Shown here piece after piece: positions 61,448-64,000 of a DNA stretch of 64,000 nucleotides. A model generated the notes under the pieces. That model saw nothing but the letters and a program-made list of their open reading frames with translations. It searched no databases and was not told the origin of the DNA. This DNA is from Bacteroidota bacterium (GTDB taxonomy: Bacteria; Bacteroidota; Bacteroidia; Bacteroidales; UBA12077): assembly GCA_020444275.1 (NCBI GenBank), contig JAHLLG010000001.1:186001-250000 (forward strand), written 5' to 3'. A program made the translations under genes and the position numbers. Within the stretch, counting starts at the first letter, position 1. Each line of letters opens with the position of its first letter.

Positions 61448-61889
61448 AATCAATCAATTTTTAGTGAATATTAATTTATCGGAGTAGAAAATGGTTTATA
61501 TCTTGCTCCTGTATGGATTAGGTGTGTAGAAAGTCTCGAAAAATGGTCTGAAAATGGTTTTTTAGAGCTTGTTTTTTACCACGGTTATTTTAGTTGAATC
61601 ACTTGTTGTATTAGGGTAGTGAGACTATATTTTTAGCAATTTGAAAAGTGTAAAATTGATTGTGATCTGCACAGGCCTTTCTTTTATTTCACATATTTTA
61701 TTTTTTAAAGCACACTGGGTCTATTCCCCAATGCTTTCTTGGGGGGGGGGAGTTGCAGATTGTGGTATAGAACCCGGCTTATATACTGTAATCTGATATT
61801 TATGGTTGATTCATTCGTACATTCAAAATGTTATTAAGAAACTTAGAAGTTTATTTTGAGGTTTAAATCACTTCTCTTATTAAATAATG
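61448..61889. other. Intergenic region with a ten-G tract
   Basis: About 440 bases without a gene. It carries an uninterrupted run of ten G (61741-61750). CCCCAA (61727-61732) can pair with TTGGGG at the start of that run. Confidence 0.6.
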
Positions 61890-62702
61890 TCATTGAAAAT
61901 TCTCAATGATCCAATCTTTATTTAATTTGGATTCAACCTGATTTTCAAAATTATCATCTAATAACCATAAAAAGTCTAAATTACTTCTTTCCTCAACTTC
62001 ATTAATTGAAACAATATGATCATAAATGTTATCACTACGAGGGGTGTTTTGATCAAAAATAAATGCTGCTGTATTAAATTGATCATCTAAGGTTGGGATA
62101 ATAATAATCTTCCAGTAACCACTTGGTAATTTATGCTGTTCATTTGCATTGGGTAGTTTTGGCATTTCTCTTTCATAAAGCGGACCAGTCATTACGTACA
62201 CGAGATTGGTTTTTCTTACTATGTCTCTCACCTTATTTTCTAAATACATCCAAGGACCTCTATTAAGATCTGATTTTTGAGGTGTAATATTGCTTAGGTA
62301 GTTTGTTTCAGATGCATATACAGAGTTTTTAAAAGAGCCTAAAGGGGCTTGATGTCCACGATCAGTTTTTAATGTGTCATTAGCATATTTATAGTCATTT
62401 TCAGATCCTGATTTAGGCTCCAACGTTTCTTCTTCGTCGAGCCATGGATCAGACTTCCAAGCTCTATCAATTGTTAATGATCCATCGACTTCATGAACTG
62501 TAAGTCTATATGCAACCCAATCCGCAAATTTTGTTTCATCATTACTACTTAACGCATAAATATCTCTTATAATTAAATCATTTGATTCAGGTGTTCCTGT
62601 AGGATAACCATAGAAAAAATGTTTACAATAAATTTCAGGATTTTGAGCATTTAATTGACTTGTGATCAAAATAATAGAAATAATAAAGATAAAATTTTTC
62701 AT
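61890..62702 (-). CDS. Secreted DNA/RNA non-specific endonuclease (NUC1/NucA family)
   Basis: A 270-residue protein with a signal peptide (1-19, ending QLNAQ). The nuclease domain has the catalytic DRGHQAP (His as general base), NYLSNITPQKSDLNRGPW (metal-binding Asn) and NLVYVMTGPLYE. All family motifs are in order and the length is usual. It would cleave DNA and RNA with a divalent metal ion. The signal peptide places it in the periplasm or outside the cell, not in the cytosol. It precedes DUF6527 and ThiF-like genes read in the same direction, but the 60-base gap leaves co-transcription open. Confidence 0.9.
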   Translation of the reverse strand: MKNFIFIISIILITSQLNAQNPEIYCKHFFYGYPTGTPESNDLIIRDIYALSSNDETKFADWVAYRLTVHEVDGSLTIDRAWKSDPWLDEEETLEPKSGSENDYKYANDTLKTDRGHQAPLGSFKNSVYASETNYLSNITPQKSDLNRGPWMYLENKVRDIVRKTNLVYVMTGPLYEREMPKLPNANEQHKLPSGYWKIIIIPTLDDQFNTAAFIFDQNTPRSDNIYDHIVSINEVEERSNLDFLWLLDDNFENQVESKLNKDWIIENFQ

Positions 62703-62762
62703 AATTAAGATCTTTAGTGTATAGTAACTAATTTACAAATTTTTTTTAACTTGAAATTAATT

Positions 62763-63077
62763 TTACCAAAAAAGGAAAGATCTGTTCTTATGCCATAGTA
62801 CCTTACTTCTAGAAATACTAAAATGGCTCTTACATCCTACTATTCTAGATACTGATGGGTATAAGGATATTTTTTTATTTGCTGTTAAATAGTGCCAGCA
62901 AGGTGAAACGGTTTTCAACAAATTTAGATGTATAACATCTTGACATCCACAAGGACATTTAAAACTGAGTAACCATTTATTATTTGATTCTCCAATAACA
63001 TATATACATTTCGTTTGATAATTTTCAGGTGGATCAAGAACATTTTTGTATTTGTATCTTCTTCTAAATAATTTCAT
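62763..63077 (-). CDS. DUF6527 family protein
   Basis: A 104-residue basic protein resembling the DUF6527 family: NYQTKCIYVIGESNNKWLLS, then FKCPCGCQDVIHLNL and SHFSISRSKVLWH. The Cys-x-Cys-x-Cys cluster (CPCGC) and an upstream Cys suggest a zinc-bound fold. Members are often found beside ThiF/E1-like genes in bacterial ubiquitin-like modification or anti-phage loci, as here: the ThiF-like gene ends 6 bases upstream. The biochemical role of DUF6527 is not established. The family call rests on recognised pattern and context. Confidence 0.7.
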   Translation of the reverse strand: MKLFRRRYKYKNVLDPPENYQTKCIYVIGESNNKWLLSFKCPCGCQDVIHLNLLKTVSPCWHYLTANKKISLYPSVSRIVGCKSHFSISRSKVLWHKNRSFLFW

Positions 63078-63083
63078 TTTAAT

Positions 63084-64000
63084 TTATATAGATAATTCCG
63101 GCATTTCAAGATAAGGTATCACATCACCTCGCCCAATATTCTTTGCTAAAAATAAATCTTTAGAATACTTGTTTTCTCCTACATTAACAATGAAGTTTTC
63201 TGTCATATCAATTGTACTTGCAGCATAATAATCAGGAGAATCTACCTTATACTGGTGCACTCTGTTTAGAAATTCATTAATTGCATGGCTTGATATTTGC
63301 ATATTTATACTAATTACAGCCGGACTATTTACATTTATATTCTTTATGTATGAATTCTTTTTTAAATGAAAATATTCGTTTGGATTTTTCCTATACTGAC
63401 TTGAGGATCTTACATCGTCTAAAGTATATACACCACGCGTAAGTAGGGAAGATTTGCCAGGTTGTATATAGTGAACAGTTCCGCATATTTTTGATATACC
63501 TCCTTTATTATCTGCCTCTAATTTAACTCCAAGATCAAAATAGGGGATTATATAAAATGTACTCAACTGATTAATTAAATACCTTCCATCAACACTATCC
63601 AGACAGCCAAAAATAAGGTCACAATTTGAAAGTGATTTTAGTAAATCTTTATTTTCATATATATTATGTCTATAAGTTATAATTTTAGTTTCTAAACCAA
63701 TATTATTATAAGCATCAGCTAAAACATCCACTTTATATCTTTTTTTTTCGGCATCACTCCTAGTGGAATTTAGTATCCTATTTAGATTTTTAGTTTCAAC
63801 AATATCGGGATCTGCAATAACAAGTTTTCCTACACCTAAACGAACAAGTTGTTCAATAACGATACTGCCTGTCCCTGATGCTCCAACTATACCAATCTCC
63901 ATGCTGTTTAACATTGTGTACGTTTTCTCTCCAAATGCTTGTATTGTTCTTCGAGCAAAATCATCATTTAACGTTGTTTTTGGTTGATTAAAAAAGGTAA
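63084..64000 (-). CDS. ThiF/MoeB/E1-like adenylyltransferase, 5' truncated by window edge
   Basis: Open from the window edge to the stop at 63084, so about 305 residues are visible. Upstream of the internal Met at 63914 the frame continues with DDFARRTIQAFGEKTYTML, the usual E1 N-terminal helix. The nucleotide-binding motif IGIVGASGTGSIVIEQL, the Asp in IADPDIVETKNLNR (metal/ATP), and CDLIFGCLDSVDGRYLIN (acidic residue for adenylation) are present. It would adenylate the C-terminus of a ubiquitin-like or sulfur-carrier protein. A catalytic Cys in the C-terminal part is not obvious; GCLDS could serve. Adjacent DUF6527 points to a defence-type Ub-like locus. Confidence 0.85.
   Translation of the reverse strand, partial: TFFNQPKTTLNDDFARRTIQAFGEKTYTMLNSMEIGIVGASGTGSIVIEQLVRLGVGKLVIADPDIVETKNLNRILNSTRSDAEKKRYKVDVLADAYNNIGLETKIITYRHNIYENKDLLKSLSNCDLIFGCLDSVDGRYLINQLSTFYIIPYFDLGVKLEADNKGGISKICGTVHYIQPGKSSLLTRGVYTLDDVRSSSQYRKNPNEYFHLKKNSYIKNINVNSPAVISINMQISSHAINEFLNRVHQYKVDSPDYYAASTIDMTENFIVNVGENKYSKDLFLAKNIGRGDVIPYLEMPELSI

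Overview
The window looks like a chromosomal segment of a marine-type Bacteroidia (phylum Bacteroidota, probably a Marinilabiliales-like lineage). The evidence is AT-rich DNA, start codons without Shine-Dalgarno sequences, many promoters with the Bacteroidota -7 box TAnnTTTG (several with TTTG or TTG 19-20 bases upstream), secreted proteins with type IX secretion C-terminal sorting domains, a THX ribosomal protein, a BlaI/BlaR1-TonB pair and a K+-dependent membrane pyrophosphatase. The order-level placement is inference.

Bases 1 to about 42.4 kb are ordinary backbone. They hold signalling genes (the end of a caspase-like peptidase, a propeller-SpoIIE phosphatase, a tandem SiaB kinase with SiaC, a response-regulator adenylate cyclase, an HEPN/CBS protein, a 7TM-DISM/GAF receptor), cell-wall genes (Mpl ligase, PBP1A), tRNA-Glu with rpsT on one strong promoter, transporters (LysE, MarC, MFS, HppA), secreted hydrolases (deiminase, M28 peptidase, C69 dipeptidase) and metabolic enzymes. 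Most intergenic gaps here contain clear hairpin terminators.

At about 42.38 kb the yifB/comM gene is cut: only its C-terminal half remains, and the AAA+ N-terminal half is replaced by unrelated DNA. The cut carries a 24-base motif that recurs imperfectly, in the same orientation, at 43.90 and 48.63 kb. This suggests repeated site-specific insertion at yifB. From there to the right edge the DNA is accessory. Cargo 1 (42.5-43.9 kb) is a membrane-anchored HIT-domain protein. Cargo 2 (44.1-48.3 kb) is a compact candidate RiPP locus: a radical SAM/SPASM enzyme, a precursor peptide ending in four perfect Met-Gly-Cys repeats, a stand-alone LuxR-type HTH protein and two unknown proteins, one exported. 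Cargo 3 (48.7-52.3 kb) is a defence cluster: DarT, DarG and a GHKL ATPase whose PD-(D/E)XK-like nuclease half lies in the -1 frame behind an exact A_AAA_AAA slippery site. A degenerate tRNA-Ser copy follows.

From 52.8 to 59.3 kb come unknown genes, including two HTH-tailed proteins with a 34-base tandem repeat between them and a HEPN-motif protein. From 59.5 to 61.4 kb lies a mobile-element module (RadC-like JAB protein, Sak4-like ATPase). The right edge (61.9-64.0 kb) holds a secreted NUC1-type nuclease, a DUF6527 protein and a ThiF/E1-like enzyme cut by the window end, likely part of a ubiquitin-like modification system.
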